A stretch of DNA of 28,442 nt, taken from the NCBI GenBank assembly GCA_964654825.1, contig CAZZKG010000049.1, positions 1 through 28,442 on the forward strand. The letters are read 5' to 3'. This document shows positions 1 to 8,669 of the stretch, piece by piece (the first letter of the stretch is position 1; each line of letters opens with the position of its first letter). Under the pieces are notes generated by a model that saw only the letters and a program-made list of their open reading frames with translations, had not been told where the DNA came from and did no database searches. This stretch comes from CAZZKG01 sp964654825. Its GTDB lineage: Bacteria; Gemmatimonadota; CAZMKB01. The translations under genes were made by a program, and so were the position numbers.

Positions 1-20
1 CTACCGAAAGGGTTCGAGTC

Positions 21-1136
21 ATGCATAAGGGTAACATTGTTCCTCCCCCCGCCGACCGTGCGGACATTCTCATCAGAGCCCAGACCCGCGACCAGGACGA
101 GGCATTCCGTCAGGCTTTTCAGGAATCTTTCGAGAACGAGGTCGGGGATCATTATATGACGTGGAAATACTGGGAGAATCCCTGGGGGACCAACTTGAAC
201 TATGTTGCTCTGAACAACGGGAACATCATCGGCGCGCTCGGATGTCTGCTGAAAGATCTCCGAGTCGAGAACAAGGTTGTATCGGCAGCTCAGGAAATGG
301 ACATGTTCGTCGTGAAGGAATTCAGAAAGTCAGGGACATATTTCAAGCTCTTCAGATTTCGCGCGGTCGAGACATCAAAGAGTGGAGCTGCCTTCAGTTT
401 CGGAGTGACCTCAGCATTCCTGAGAGATCTTACGGTGAGACTCTTCAAATTTTCGGACGTCTGTGAAATTCCGCACCTTTGCAAGATAATTACACCTCAT
501 CTCGTAATAGACAGGAAACTCGGAAACGGTGTTTTCTCGAGGTCGCTGGGGATCACCTGTGATTTAGCCGCCGGAGGATATGACAGAGTCATCGGAGCCG
601 GCACCCTCGGGTCAAGCCGTTTTGAAATCTCGGAGATAGATGCATTCGGCAGCGAATACGACGCATTCTGGGAGGCAGCGGCGGAGGGTTTGGGTATCGC
701 GGTTGTCAGAGACAGTAAGTACATGAACTGGCGCTACAACCAGAATCCGGACACCCGTTTTACAAAACTCGCTCTACGGAGAGATGGAAAACTGTGTTCG
801 GTAATCGTTTTTACAGAGATCGAACAGGAAAACCGGAAAGCACTCGTGATGGAGTTTCTGCTCCTGCCCGGCGAGGAAAAATCGGGCATGATGCTCCTGA
901 GTGAGGCTGTCAGGACCTGGAAAAATAATTCCGTCGAGACAGCATGGTGCTGGATGCTAAGCGGTGTACCCGGATACCGGCTCCTGAGACGTATCGGATT
1001 CTTTCCACGTCTGAAAGAGCTTTACCTCCAGGTGAGAAATGTAACCGGAGATATCCCGCTGTCACTGCTGATTGATCCCCGAGAGTGGTATCTCACACTC
1101 GGGGATACGGATTTTTTCTATGGGAGGCAGATTTAG
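21..1136 (+). CDS. GNAT-superfamily N-acetyltransferase-like protein
   Basis: A 371-aa soluble protein that reads as a large GNAT-type acyltransferase. Residues ~15-70 carry the usual opening with an aromatic-rich W-x-Y-x-x-N-P-W-G stretch. Residues ~75-150 hold the core (EMDMFVVKEFRKSGTYFKLF, equivalent to the 'V-hPeYRGrGlf' strand and pyrophosphate-binding loop). Residues ~230-270 have a second R-D-x-x-Y-M-N-W-R-Y-N-x-N-P motif seen in GNAT proteins of polysaccharide or lipid modification loci. The canonical R/QxxGxG loop is degenerate (RKSGTY). The start is backed by AAAGGG 8 nt upstream. It is followed after 66 bp by a FabZ-like gene, so a cell-envelope or acyl-modification role is plausible, but the acceptor cannot be inferred. 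It is likely the distal part of an operon entering from the left. Confidence 0.65.
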   Translation: MHKGNIVPPPADRADILIRAQTRDQDEAFRQAFQESFENEVGDHYMTWKYWENPWGTNLNYVALNNGNIIGALGCLLKDLRVENKVVSAAQEMDMFVVKEFRKSGTYFKLFRFRAVETSKSGAAFSFGVTSAFLRDLTVRLFKFSDVCEIPHLCKIITPHLVIDRKLGNGVFSRSLGITCDLAAGGYDRVIGAGTLGSSRFEISEIDAFGSEYDAFWEAAAEGLGIAVVRDSKYMNWRYNQNPDTRFTKLALRRDGKLCSVIVFTEIEQENRKALVMEFLLLPGEEKSGMMLLSEAVRTWKNNSVETAWCWMLSGVPGYRLLRRIGFFPRLKELYLQVRNVTGDIPLSLLIDPREWYLTLGDTDFFYGRQI

Positions 1137-1202
1137 ACTTCACATCTTTACGGTGACATTAACAATCGCCTGTATCTGATTGATCGACAGGAGGTATGAA
1201 GT

Positions 1203-1679
1203 ATGAGATTTATTCTCGTGGACAAGATCGTGTCGGTAATAAAGGGGAAGAGCGTCATGGGCATCAAGAATGTGTCCCTGAGTGAAGACTGGTTCAGAGA
1301 CCACTTCCCCGGGGAACCCATCATGCCGGGTGTGCTTCTCATCGAAACAATTGCGCAAACAGGTGCAATCCTCATTGATGTCACTACGGATTATGCCAAA
1401 CTGGCGCTGATGACGGCGGTCGAACGGGCAAAATTCCTGCGACCCGCCCGTCCGGCTGACCAGCTGCTGATCGAGGTGGATCTTCTCCATCTGAACGATA
1501 TATCAGCGAAGGTATCCGGTATCATCACGAGAGGCCGTGACAAAATTGTCACTGCCGAGATCTTCTATGTACTCGACGGAGGGAAAGGAGAAGCCGCTCT
1601 GTTCTGGAGGAAGCTGTCCAAACAGATCACCGCTGGAGCGGAAATTCTCGAAACCGCTGTTGAACCTTTCGAAGCATAG
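1203..1679 (+). CDS. FabZ-like 3-hydroxyacyl-[ACP] dehydratase (hotdog fold)
   Basis: A 158-aa single-domain hotdog protein. Residues 32-56 contain the FabZ active-site signature R-D-H-F-P-G-x-P-x-M-P-G-V-L-x-x-E, with catalytic His34 and Glu48 spaced 14 residues apart as in FabZ. It would dehydrate (3R)-3-hydroxyacyl-ACP to trans-2-enoyl-ACP in the cytoplasm. A start at 1203 is fixed by a strong CAGGAGGT (1188-1195) 7 nt upstream. Its linkage to a GNAT-like acyltransferase rather than to lpxA/lpxD or fab genes suggests a specialised or paralogous dehydratase (secondary acyl chain or envelope lipid) rather than the housekeeping fabZ, so I do not assign the symbol. The C-terminal ~25 residues extend beyond the minimal fold. 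Confidence 0.85.
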   Translation: MRFILVDKIVSVIKGKSVMGIKNVSLSEDWFRDHFPGEPIMPGVLLIETIAQTGAILIDVTTDYAKLALMTAVERAKFLRPARPADQLLIEVDLLHLNDISAKVSGIITRGRDKIVTAEIFYVLDGGKGEAALFWRKLSKQITAGAEILETAVEPFEA

Positions 1680-1821
1680 TGTCCCCGCCCTGCCGGCTCT
1701 ATATAGCTGAGAATACCGGCATGCAGTGCACGAATGTCTCTACCTCCCCTTCGCACCACAAACAGAAACTTTTTCTGAATAGCCTCGTACTAGTAGTATG
1801 TAAAGTCGAAACCCGGTGATA

Positions 1822-1850
1822 TTGACAAACTCATACCAGAGCCCCAGTAT
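1822..1850 (+). promoter_or_regulatory. Putative sigma-70 promoter for the S46 peptidase gene
   Basis: TTGACA at 1822-1827, then a 17-bp spacer, then CAGTAT at 1845-1850 (3 of 6 matches to TATAAT). The -35 box is perfect and the spacing ideal, but the -10 is weak. It lies 60 bp upstream of the chosen start at 1911, in the 231-bp gap after the FabZ-like gene. No other clear element is seen in that gap. Confidence 0.45.
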
Positions 1851-1910
1851 CCCTTAACCGATGAAGGCGGTTATGAAGCTATGCAGGGGATTCCCGCAAG
1901 GAGGTTGGAC

Positions 1911-4085
1911 ATGTTTCGAAAGCCGGCGATGTATATTCTCTCTTTTTCACTTCTGGCTCTTTTCACGGTTTCTCTGACGGCTGATGAGGGTATGTGGCCC
2001 CTCTATGACCTGGACAAACTTCCTTTCAAGGAACTGAAATCCCGGGGTCTCTTACTGGACCGGGAGGACATCTACAATCCCAAGGGTGGTGGGTTATACC
2101 AGGCGGTCGTTCGCCTTCCGGGAGGTTCTTCATCGTTCGTCTCACCTGATGGATTGATTATCACAAATCACCACGTGGCATTCTCCGCCATCCAGCGTCA
2201 GGCTACCGTTGATCAGAATTACGTCGAACAGGGTTTTTACGCTTCAACGTATACGGATGAACTCCCGGCTCCCGGGTATACCGCTCTCGTTTCCCTCTCC
2301 GTCGAAGATGTGACAGACAGAATCCTTGCGTCAGTCACCGAACACATGGATCCTCTAGATCGTTTTATGGCGATCGACAGAGTTACGAAAGAGGTGGTGA
2401 AGGAAGCCGAAGAAGGTCGTGACGTCAAGTGCGAAGTGTCGAGAATGTTCGATGGGAAACAGTTTATCCTCTATACATATTTCGAGATTCGGGATGTCCG
2501 TATCGTGTATGCTCCTCCGGAAGCGATCGGGAACTACGGTGACGATATCGACAACTGGCGATGGCCGAGACACGGCGGTGATTTCTCGTTCCTCAGGGCA
2601 TATATTGCGCCGGACGGTTCATCTGCGGAGTATTCAAAAGAAAACGTCCCTTTTCAATCAAAAACCTTTCTCCATCTCTCGGCCGCCGGTGTCAATGAGG
2701 ATGACATCACTCTCGTACTGGGATTTCCCGGAAGAACCCAGCGTTACGCGAGTTCATATCACATCGATGACCTGGAAAATTACTTCTATCCCCGGTTGAT
2801 CGAGATGTTCGAAGACTACATGAAAATCATTCACGAACACTCTGCAAGAGACTCATCTGTTGCTCTGCGGCACGAAGAACGGGAAGCGATGATTGATAAT
2901 TTCCTTCTCTATGCAAAGGGACTCATGGAAGGGTTCGAGAAGTCCGATATCCTCGAGACTAAACGTGAGCAGGAACGACAGATCGTGAAATTCCTCGAGG
3001 AGAATGCAGAACTGAACGAAAAGTACGGTAAAGCCCTCCCCGGCTTGAAGAAACTCTTCGAAGAAAAACAGAAGACCATAAAGAAGGACTTTGTTCTGGG
3101 TATGATAACCCAGGTGAGTGATCTGTTCAACGCCGCCGTCGAAATTCACAAGTGGGCGGTCGAGCGCGAGAAGGACGACATGGAACGTGAACGGGGTTAC
3201 CAGGACCGCGACACGACACGCACAATCGACAATCTCAAAACAATGCAGATCAACCTGGTCATCGAGACCGACAAAGAGATCATGAAATACTTCCTGAAAA
3301 GAGGTCTGGGGCTACCGGACGATCAGAAGATCGTGGCACTCGAGAAGATCTTCGAGGGGAAAGAAGGGAAGCAGAGGGATACATTCCTGGACGCCTATGC
3401 GGACGAGATTTACGCCAAGACCGGACTCAAGGATGAAAAAACGCGTCTTGAAATGTTTCGCATGTCACTGACAGATCTCGAGGGGCTGGGTGATCCTTTT
3501 ATCACTCTTGCGGCGGCGCTCAAACCGGAGCTGGACGAGCGGAGAACACGGCAGAAAACACGCTCGGGCGCTCTGAGTGAATTGTCGCCTCTGCTTATTC
3601 AGGCATACGCCGAGTGGAAACAGGGTAACATCTATCCTGATGCCACCTTTTCCATGCGGCTCAATTTGGGGGAAGTCAAAGGATACAGCCCCCGTGACGC
3701 CGTCGATTATAACTACATCACTAGCCTGAAAGGCCTCATGGAGAAAGAGACGGGTGAATTCCCTTTTATCGTTCCGGATGAACTCAAGTCTGTTTACGAA
3801 AATCGTGATTACGGAATCTATGAAGACAGGTTACTCGGGGATATTCCGGTCGATTTTCTGACAACGAACGATGGGACAGGCGGCAACTCGGGAAGTCCGA
3901 TTATCAACGGCAAAGGTGAGATCATCGGACTGGATTTCGACACGAACTATGAGAGTATCGCCAAGGATTATCTCTATCATCCAGATCTCGCCAGGGCAGT
4001 CGTCTGCGATATTCGATATGTCCTCTTCATAATCGACAAAGTGTATCATCTCGACGGTCTCGTAAAGGAACTGACAATCAACTGA
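1911..4085 (+). CDS. S46-family dipeptidyl peptidase (DPP7/DPP11-like), secreted
   Basis: A 724-aa secreted serine exopeptidase that would release dipeptides from the N-termini of oligopeptides in the periplasm. The start at 1911 is chosen because AAGGAGG (1898-1904) lies 6 nt before it and it gives a normal signal peptide (MFRKPAMYILSFSLLALF, cleaved near residue 24). An ATG 30 nt upstream lacks this support. The chymotrypsin-like catalytic elements are present: T-N-H-H (His87/88), D-D-I-D-N-W-R-W-P-R-H with Asp214, and G-G-N-S-G-S-P with Ser660. A long alpha-helical insert (~310-600) forms the family's helical domain. At Ser+18, which is Gly in DPP7 and Arg in DPP11 and sets P1 preference, this protein has Thr678. 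It stands alone between its own promoter and purF. Confidence 0.93.
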   Translation: MFRKPAMYILSFSLLALFTVSLTADEGMWPLYDLDKLPFKELKSRGLLLDREDIYNPKGGGLYQAVVRLPGGSSSFVSPDGLIITNHHVAFSAIQRQATVDQNYVEQGFYASTYTDELPAPGYTALVSLSVEDVTDRILASVTEHMDPLDRFMAIDRVTKEVVKEAEEGRDVKCEVSRMFDGKQFILYTYFEIRDVRIVYAPPEAIGNYGDDIDNWRWPRHGGDFSFLRAYIAPDGSSAEYSKENVPFQSKTFLHLSAAGVNEDDITLVLGFPGRTQRYASSYHIDDLENYFYPRLIEMFEDYMKIIHEHSARDSSVALRHEEREAMIDNFLLYAKGLMEGFEKSDILETKREQERQIVKFLEENAELNEKYGKALPGLKKLFEEKQKTIKKDFVLGMITQVSDLFNAAVEIHKWAVEREKDDMERERGYQDRDTTRTIDNLKTMQINLVIETDKEIMKYFLKRGLGLPDDQKIVALEKIFEGKEGKQRDTFLDAYADEIYAKTGLKDEKTRLEMFRMSLTDLEGLGDPFITLAAALKPELDERRTRQKTRSGALSELSPLLIQAYAEWKQGNIYPDATFSMRLNLGEVKGYSPRDAVDYNYITSLKGLMEKETGEFPFIVPDELKSVYENRDYGIYEDRLLGDIPVDFLTTNDGTGGNSGSPIINGKGEIIGLDFDTNYESIAKDYLYHPDLARAVVCDIRYVLFIIDKVYHLDGLVKELTIN

Positions 4086-4193
4086 TCAGCTATGGTTCAC
4101 ATGATAAGCATCATCTTTCTGGTGGAGCTGAACGCACCCGAGATGACCCTGAAGAAGTATGCACCGGATGCCCCTCGGTTCAAGGCCCCCCTG

Positions 4194-4222
4194 TTGACAA
4201 ACCCAACCTTTCTTTTTACCCT
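4194..4222 (+). promoter_or_regulatory. Putative sigma-70 promoter for purF
   Basis: TTGACA at 4194-4199 with a 17-bp spacer to TACCCT at 4217-4222 (3 of 6 -10 matches). It is 54 bp upstream of the purF start, in a 190-bp gap. I see no PurR or purine-riboswitch-like fold. Just after the S46 stop, a weak ATGAT-aagc-ATCAT hairpin (4101-4114) followed by CTTTCT could be a poor terminator. Confidence 0.45.
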
Positions 4223-4275
4223 TAATAGTCGCAAACGGCAAGCCACTTTCACCTCATTTTCAGGAAACGTCGACC

Positions 4276-5748
4276 ATGTGCGGAATAATTGGAATAATTG
4301 GTGTCGAGAACTCGGTAAACAGTATCTATGAGGGGCTCATTTCGATTCAGCACCGCGGTCAGGATGCCGCCGGGATAGCCACCTTTGACCGACGGTTTCA
4401 CATCAAAAAAGGGCACGGACTCGTCAGGGACGTTTTTAATCAGAAGAACATCAAGCGACTGAAGGGGAACATCGGCATCGGTCACGTCAGATATCCGACG
4501 GTGGGGTTCGGTACCGAAGAGGACGCCCAGCCGTTCTACTCCAACTCTCCTTTCGGTATCTGCATGGCGCACAACGGGAATGTGATCAACTACTTCGAGT
4601 TGAAGGATACACTGTTTAATAAAAACCATCGCCATCTGAACTCGAATTGTGATGTTGAGGTTATCCTGAACGTGTTCGCAGATCAGCTTTCACGTCAGAA
4701 TATCGAAAGACTTGACAAACATCATGTGTTCAACGCCGTCGAGGGTGTTTTTAAAGAGATCAGGGGGAGTTATTCGGTTGTGGCTATTTTAGCTGATATC
4801 GGCCTGGTGGCTTTCCGCGATCCTCATGGGATTAAACCACTCCTCGTTGGCGAGCGCGTGTCATCAGCCAATGAACCCCGGGACAAGTCCTACGCAGTAG
4901 CTTCCGAAAGTGTCGTTCTGGATCTCCTGGATTATCACAGAACCACCGACATCTCCCCGGGGGAGGCTGTTTTTATTAGCATGGACGGACGCATGCACCG
5001 GCAACAACTCGTTAAAAAACAACACCATCTCTGCGTCTTCGAGTTCGTCTATTTCGCCCGCCCCGATTCCTTCCTGGACAAAATCAGCGTGAACAAGACG
5101 AGAAGGAGACTGGGGAAAGAACTCGCGCTCGAATGGGCGAAAACCGGACTCGAGCCGGATGTCATCATACCTGTCCCTGATTCGGCTCGCACGGCGGCGA
5201 TCGCGATGGCCTCGGAACTGGGGATCAAGTACTCGGAAGGGCTGGTGAAAAACCGCTACATCGGCAGGACATTTATCATGCCGGCCCAGAATCAGCGGCG
5301 GCACGCGGTCAAACGCAAACTCAACTCCATCAAGGTCGACTTCAAAGGCAAAAAAGTACTCATCGTCGATGATTCCATCGTCCGCGGCACCACCTCGAGT
5401 GAAATCGTGCAGATGGCACGCAAAGCAGGTGCCAGAGAAGTGTATTTCGCCTCGTACTCTCCTCCCCTGCGGTTCCCGTGCGTCTATGGCATCGACATGT
5501 CCACCAGAGGGGAGTTCATCGCACAGAAACATCCGGTCGAGGAGATCGCCCGGCTCATCGACGCGGATTTTCTGATCTATCAGAGTGTAGACAGTCTCGT
5601 CCGGGCCGCCAGAGCCGGGAACGTGGGAATCGAGGGATTCTGCACTGCCTGCTTCACCGGGGAATACCCGACGGGAGACGTGAGCACTTCAACCCTGGAG
5701 CATATCGAGAATGACCGGAAGGCGGCGGAAACGGCCGACCTGGATTGA
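4276..5748 (+). CDS. purF: Amidophosphoribosyltransferase
   Basis: A 490-aa cytoplasmic enzyme that makes 5-phosphoribosylamine from PRPP and glutamine, the first committed step of purine synthesis. The N-terminal Ntn glutaminase domain begins M-C-G-I-I-G, so Cys2 becomes the nucleophile by simple Met removal; there is no 11-residue propeptide as in Bacillus. Q-H-R-G-Q-D-A-A-G-I at ~25-34 is typical. The phosphoribosyltransferase domain has the PRPP loop V-L-I-V-D-D-S-I-V-R-G-T-T-S at 361-374. Cys253, Cys402, Cys456 and Cys459 match the four [4Fe-4S] ligands of the Bacillus-type enzyme, so an iron-sulfur cluster is likely. An AGGA lies ~10 nt before the start. No other pur gene is adjacent, and it appears to be transcribed alone. 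Confidence 0.98.
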   Translation: MCGIIGIIGVENSVNSIYEGLISIQHRGQDAAGIATFDRRFHIKKGHGLVRDVFNQKNIKRLKGNIGIGHVRYPTVGFGTEEDAQPFYSNSPFGICMAHNGNVINYFELKDTLFNKNHRHLNSNCDVEVILNVFADQLSRQNIERLDKHHVFNAVEGVFKEIRGSYSVVAILADIGLVAFRDPHGIKPLLVGERVSSANEPRDKSYAVASESVVLDLLDYHRTTDISPGEAVFISMDGRMHRQQLVKKQHHLCVFEFVYFARPDSFLDKISVNKTRRRLGKELALEWAKTGLEPDVIIPVPDSARTAAIAMASELGIKYSEGLVKNRYIGRTFIMPAQNQRRHAVKRKLNSIKVDFKGKKVLIVDDSIVRGTTSSEIVQMARKAGAREVYFASYSPPLRFPCVYGIDMSTRGEFIAQKHPVEEIARLIDADFLIYQSVDSLVRAARAGNVGIEGFCTACFTGEYPTGDVSTSTLEHIENDRKAAETADLD

Positions 5749-5750
5749 CC

Positions 5751-5801
5751 GATAATCTACGTATTGTTCTACTTCCTGCACCAGCATAGAACGGTATTAT
5801 C
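5751..5801 (+). other. Nested dyad immediately after purF
   Basis: Two perfect 6-bp inverted repeats are nested. The outer is GATAAT (5751-5756) with ATTATC (5796-5801); the inner is GTTCTA (5766-5771) with TAGAAC (5787-5792). It begins 2 nt after the purF stop, in the gap between convergent purF and the M28 gene. There is no T-run, so it may be a 3'-end stabilising fold rather than a classical terminator. The rest of the 180-bp gap holds nothing I recognise. Confidence 0.35.
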
Positions 5802-5928
5802 TCCTCTCAACAATCACCTGGCAAGCCTTGATCAGGTCGGAATTACTCTGTTCGCCTCATGGAGAACACCGATTGAGTTTCACCGAAAAACGCCGTCTCC
5901 TTTGTGACAACCCGTATACACTCCGTAA

Positions 5929-8286
5929 TCAGGGAATTACCGTAAAGTCGAAGAAGTCCCGCATGTATACGGTTTCGAGAGATGACCCGATTTTCATAAC
6001 ATACGTGTAGGTTCCGAGCGGCGCCTGTGCCGGTATAATCTGACTCAGATGGACCACGGGATTCGATTGGGCCCCGATGGTCACCGGAAACGGCCCGAAG
6101 ACGGGATTCCCCGGATATGGTGTTCCGTTAGGGAGAAGAACTTCGGACCAGACCATAAGAGTGATCGGATGGTCCGACGTGTTTGAGGCATCCACGGTAA
6201 ACCCGAGTTGTGAACCCTGCGGCACCGTCTCCGAGTCAGGTGTCAGCAGGATCGAAAGCGGATATGTGAGTTCGAGAAAGACATCATCGATATACCAACC
6301 GGGCCCGTTCGAGAACCCGTCTGAACCGAACCTGAACTGAAACTGCACCTGCTGCCCCAGGTACGGGTCGAGGTCGAACGTCACGAGTTCCCAACCATCA
6401 CCGGCCCCACTGAATCCGGGTTCGTTGTTCCAGAACATTGAAGAAGTCGGATAACCACCCTCGGGAGAGATGAGTTCCCAGGTCTGTCCGTCGTCAGTGG
6501 AGATCTTGAGGTTCCCGCCATCTTTCCCCGACTCGGTGTCGTAGTAATGATAGAAATTGAACCATGCAGAAGTCGCTTCAGACAGATCGTACGATTTCGA
6601 CGTGAGCGGTGAGTTGGCGTTATTACCGTATGGACCGTCGAGATTGGTAGCCCAGCAGCTTTCTCCCCAGTGCGCTCCACCCGGTCCGTAGGAGGAAGGT
6701 GTCCCCCACTCCCATATCATCAGGCCGGTGTACCCTCCATCATCATCCTCGAAACTCTCTGTCTGACCGAGGGAGTATGAGAGTTCCGTCAGGCCGTTTT
6801 CCTCGACGTACGCTGACTGTGTTTCGCCGATAAAGGTTGGCAGAACAGCCTCTACCTGGTATGTCGCACCTCCTGGTATATCGAAGAAGAAGTACCCATT
6901 TTCATCCGTGTACTCCGGGGCGAGCGGAGTGTTGAGGACGGTTACTTCGACATCGATGAGAGGTTGTCCGTTTTGGGCGTTACAGACGGTACCTTCAATT
7001 GCCCCGAGCTGGGCCGCGGGAAGAGCGAAGTCGAGCTGAACGGATCCCTCGGGGGGGACGTATATCTGCTGCTCCTGGGGCAGATACCCGTAGGCACCGG
7101 CTGCCACCGTGTAGGTAGCGTCGTCGAACACGGAAAGTTCATAGAAACCGGATGGATCGGTGACCGTTTCCTTGTTCGTTCCGACGACGCTGACGGTGGC
7201 CGACAGGGGATCGCCGTTATCCGCATCGGTCACATAACCCGAAATTGTCCCGAGGGGTGCCATTTCTGCCAGTTCCGCCAGTGTGGTCATCACGAGCCGG
7301 CAGGTCCTTTTTAAATAGGTCATATCGCAGTTTTCGATCACGTCATTCGGTGTATGGTAGTAGTCACAGAAGTTCCATTCGTGGCAGAACACCGCATCGA
7401 AACCATAATCCCAGAAACTGGCGTGATCACTCCCGCCCGATGAGCCGCTGGGATGGATAGTCAGATTGATGTAATCGTAATACTCCTGGGCGACATTGTC
7501 CGCGAAATCAACGATCCACAGGGAAGGTGTATCATGATAGATCTTGACATTGCTCCTGTCATAGTCACTCTCCGCGAAGGATATCATGTCCGCGTTCAAC
7601 ACCGCTATGATGTTGTCGCCGTTCTGAGAAGCTTCCTGGGCGTACACGTGACTTCCGAGCAGCCCCTCCTCCTCACCGGAGAAAGCTACAAAACGGACGG
7701 TGTGATTGAATGCATACTGGCTCATGACGTGAGCAGCGACGATGGCGGAAACAGTGCCGCTCGCATTGTCATCGGCTCCGGGGCTTCCCGAAACCGAGTC
7801 GTAGTGACCGCATACGATATAAATCGAATCACTGGTCGGACTTTCACCGGGCAGGGTCGCTTCTATATTGTTCCCATCATAGCCGCCGTATGACCATGCA
7901 TGATACCGCACGTCCAGCCCCATCCCGGCGAACTGGTCGTAGATCCAGTCACCGGCATTATCGCAGGCCGGAGTTCCGGTAACGCGGGGTCCGAAATTTG
8001 TGAGACCCAGGACATATGACTCGACCAGCGTCTCGTCTATCTGCTGAATCAGTTCGATTAGATCTTCGTTGTAGAGAACCGGTCTCTGCCCGGATATAAT
8101 CTGAGGCAACCGACAGTGATCAGTCGACAGATCTCCCGGACGGGTCAACCCGGGTGTACAATTTTCATGATCCAGGAAGGGTCGGATCGGATCGCGGCCG
8201 GAGTCCTGACTGAATCCGACGACAGTGAGACCTGCGACTATCAACATAAAACCGATAAGAAGGCTCACTACTCGAATGTTCAACAT
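5929..8286 (-). CDS. Secreted M28-family zinc aminopeptidase with carboxypeptidase-regulatory-like and MAM-like domains
   Basis: A 785-aa exported peptidase. A signal peptide (~1-26) is followed by a prosegment and the M28 catalytic domain (~85-345), with a full co-catalytic zinc site: His161 (G-H-Y-D-S), Asp172 (A-D-D-N-A-S-G), the Glu205/Glu206 pair (S-G-E-E-E-G-L-L-G-S), Asp233 (N-A-D-M) and His311 (Y-Y-H-T-P-N-D). It should remove N-terminal residues from peptides outside the cytoplasm. Two carboxypeptidase-regulatory-like beta sandwiches follow (~346-427 and ~430-505), then a MAM/immune-inhibitor-type jelly roll (~515-690) and an Ig-like tail. These are likely adhesion or substrate-binding modules. 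It lacks the YPNPFNP sorting domain seen in the nearby protein ending at 9639. GGAGGT lies 5 nt before the ATG, and a strong promoter sits at 8354-8382. It is transcribed separately from the upstream genes. Confidence 0.93.
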   Translation of the reverse strand: MLNIRVVSLLIGFMLIVAGLTVVGFSQDSGRDPIRPFLDHENCTPGLTRPGDLSTDHCRLPQIISGQRPVLYNEDLIELIQQIDETLVESYVLGLTNFGPRVTGTPACDNAGDWIYDQFAGMGLDVRYHAWSYGGYDGNNIEATLPGESPTSDSIYIVCGHYDSVSGSPGADDNASGTVSAIVAAHVMSQYAFNHTVRFVAFSGEEEGLLGSHVYAQEASQNGDNIIAVLNADMISFAESDYDRSNVKIYHDTPSLWIVDFADNVAQEYYDYINLTIHPSGSSGGSDHASFWDYGFDAVFCHEWNFCDYYHTPNDVIENCDMTYLKRTCRLVMTTLAELAEMAPLGTISGYVTDADNGDPLSATVSVVGTNKETVTDPSGFYELSVFDDATYTVAAGAYGYLPQEQQIYVPPEGSVQLDFALPAAQLGAIEGTVCNAQNGQPLIDVEVTVLNTPLAPEYTDENGYFFFDIPGGATYQVEAVLPTFIGETQSAYVEENGLTELSYSLGQTESFEDDDGGYTGLMIWEWGTPSSYGPGGAHWGESCWATNLDGPYGNNANSPLTSKSYDLSEATSAWFNFYHYYDTESGKDGGNLKISTDDGQTWELISPEGGYPTSSMFWNNEPGFSGAGDGWELVTFDLDPYLGQQVQFQFRFGSDGFSNGPGWYIDDVFLELTYPLSILLTPDSETVPQGSQLGFTVDASNTSDHPITLMVWSEVLLPNGTPYPGNPVFGPFPVTIGAQSNPVVHLSQIIPAQAPLGTYTYVMKIGSSLETVYMRDFFDFTVIP

Positions 8287-8353
8287 GAGTTACCTCCTCA
8301 ACTCGAAATTCTCTTCTACGTTCTTCACAGAAACACTTCAAGCCCCAGACTTG

Positions 8354-8382
8354 ATGATACCCTATCCCCTGGAGCGTGTCAA
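8354..8382 (-). promoter_or_regulatory. Sigma-70 promoter of the M28 peptidase gene
   Basis: On the minus strand, TTGACA (8382-8377), a 17-bp spacer, then TATCAT (8359-8354; 5 of 6). It predicts a leader of about 60 nt with GGAGGT before the ATG at 8286. It lies just past the end of recognisable M6 pseudogene homology. Confidence 0.7.
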
Positions 8383-8413
8383 TTGTTTTCAGAGGGCTAT
8401 ATTTCGCGCGTAC

Positions 8414-8665
8414 TATGTAATAGGAATAAGACTCCGGTGCCATCTACCAACCAATCGTACTCGGGAGATCGAGCGTCACGATGTCCAGTGTCCCGTAAGA
8501 GACTTCATGGTAATAATCCCGGACACTCGTTTTTCCAGGGATCTCGAATATGAGGGAATCAAAGAAACCGGCATCCACCGACTATGTGTTGTCACTGAAT
8601 TCCACAATGATGACGACGGCGTTGAAGGTACCGGCGGAAGCTCGCTGCGGACGGATAAACCGGCC
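8414..8665 (-). pseudogene. Relic of an M6-family (immune inhibitor A-like) metalloprotease, N-terminal fragment
   Basis: One minus-strand reading frame reads RPQRASAGTFNAVVIIVEFS, then a TAG at 8584-8582, then SVDAGFFDSLIF, later RDYYHEVSYGTLDIV and LPSTIGW, a second TAG at 8446-8444, then APESYSYYI. This is the order seen at the start of the M6 metalloprotease domain (hydrophobic strand ending in -FSD, 'FFD-L-F', 'S-V-R-D-Y-Y-x-E-x-S-Y-G', 'W-x-x-A-P-x-x-Y-x-Y-Y'). Frame is kept across 46 codons between the two stops. The zinc motif HExxH and everything downstream are gone, as is the signal-peptide region, where the 8670-9125 gene now lies. It is a truncated, nonfunctional remnant and explains most of the 383-bp gap upstream of the M28 gene. 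The family call comes from remembered motif order, without a database check. Confidence 0.72.
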
Positions 8666-8669
8666 TGTC

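Noticed and set aside
4092..4331. 79-aa open frame between the S46 gene and purF
   Set aside because: It overlaps the purF promoter and start, has no ribosome-binding site and no recognisable motif.
4864..5532. 222-aa open frame antisense to purF
   Set aside because: It lies wholly inside purF, is rich in Arg/Asp/His as antisense frames of such genes are, and has no ribosome-binding site or known motif.
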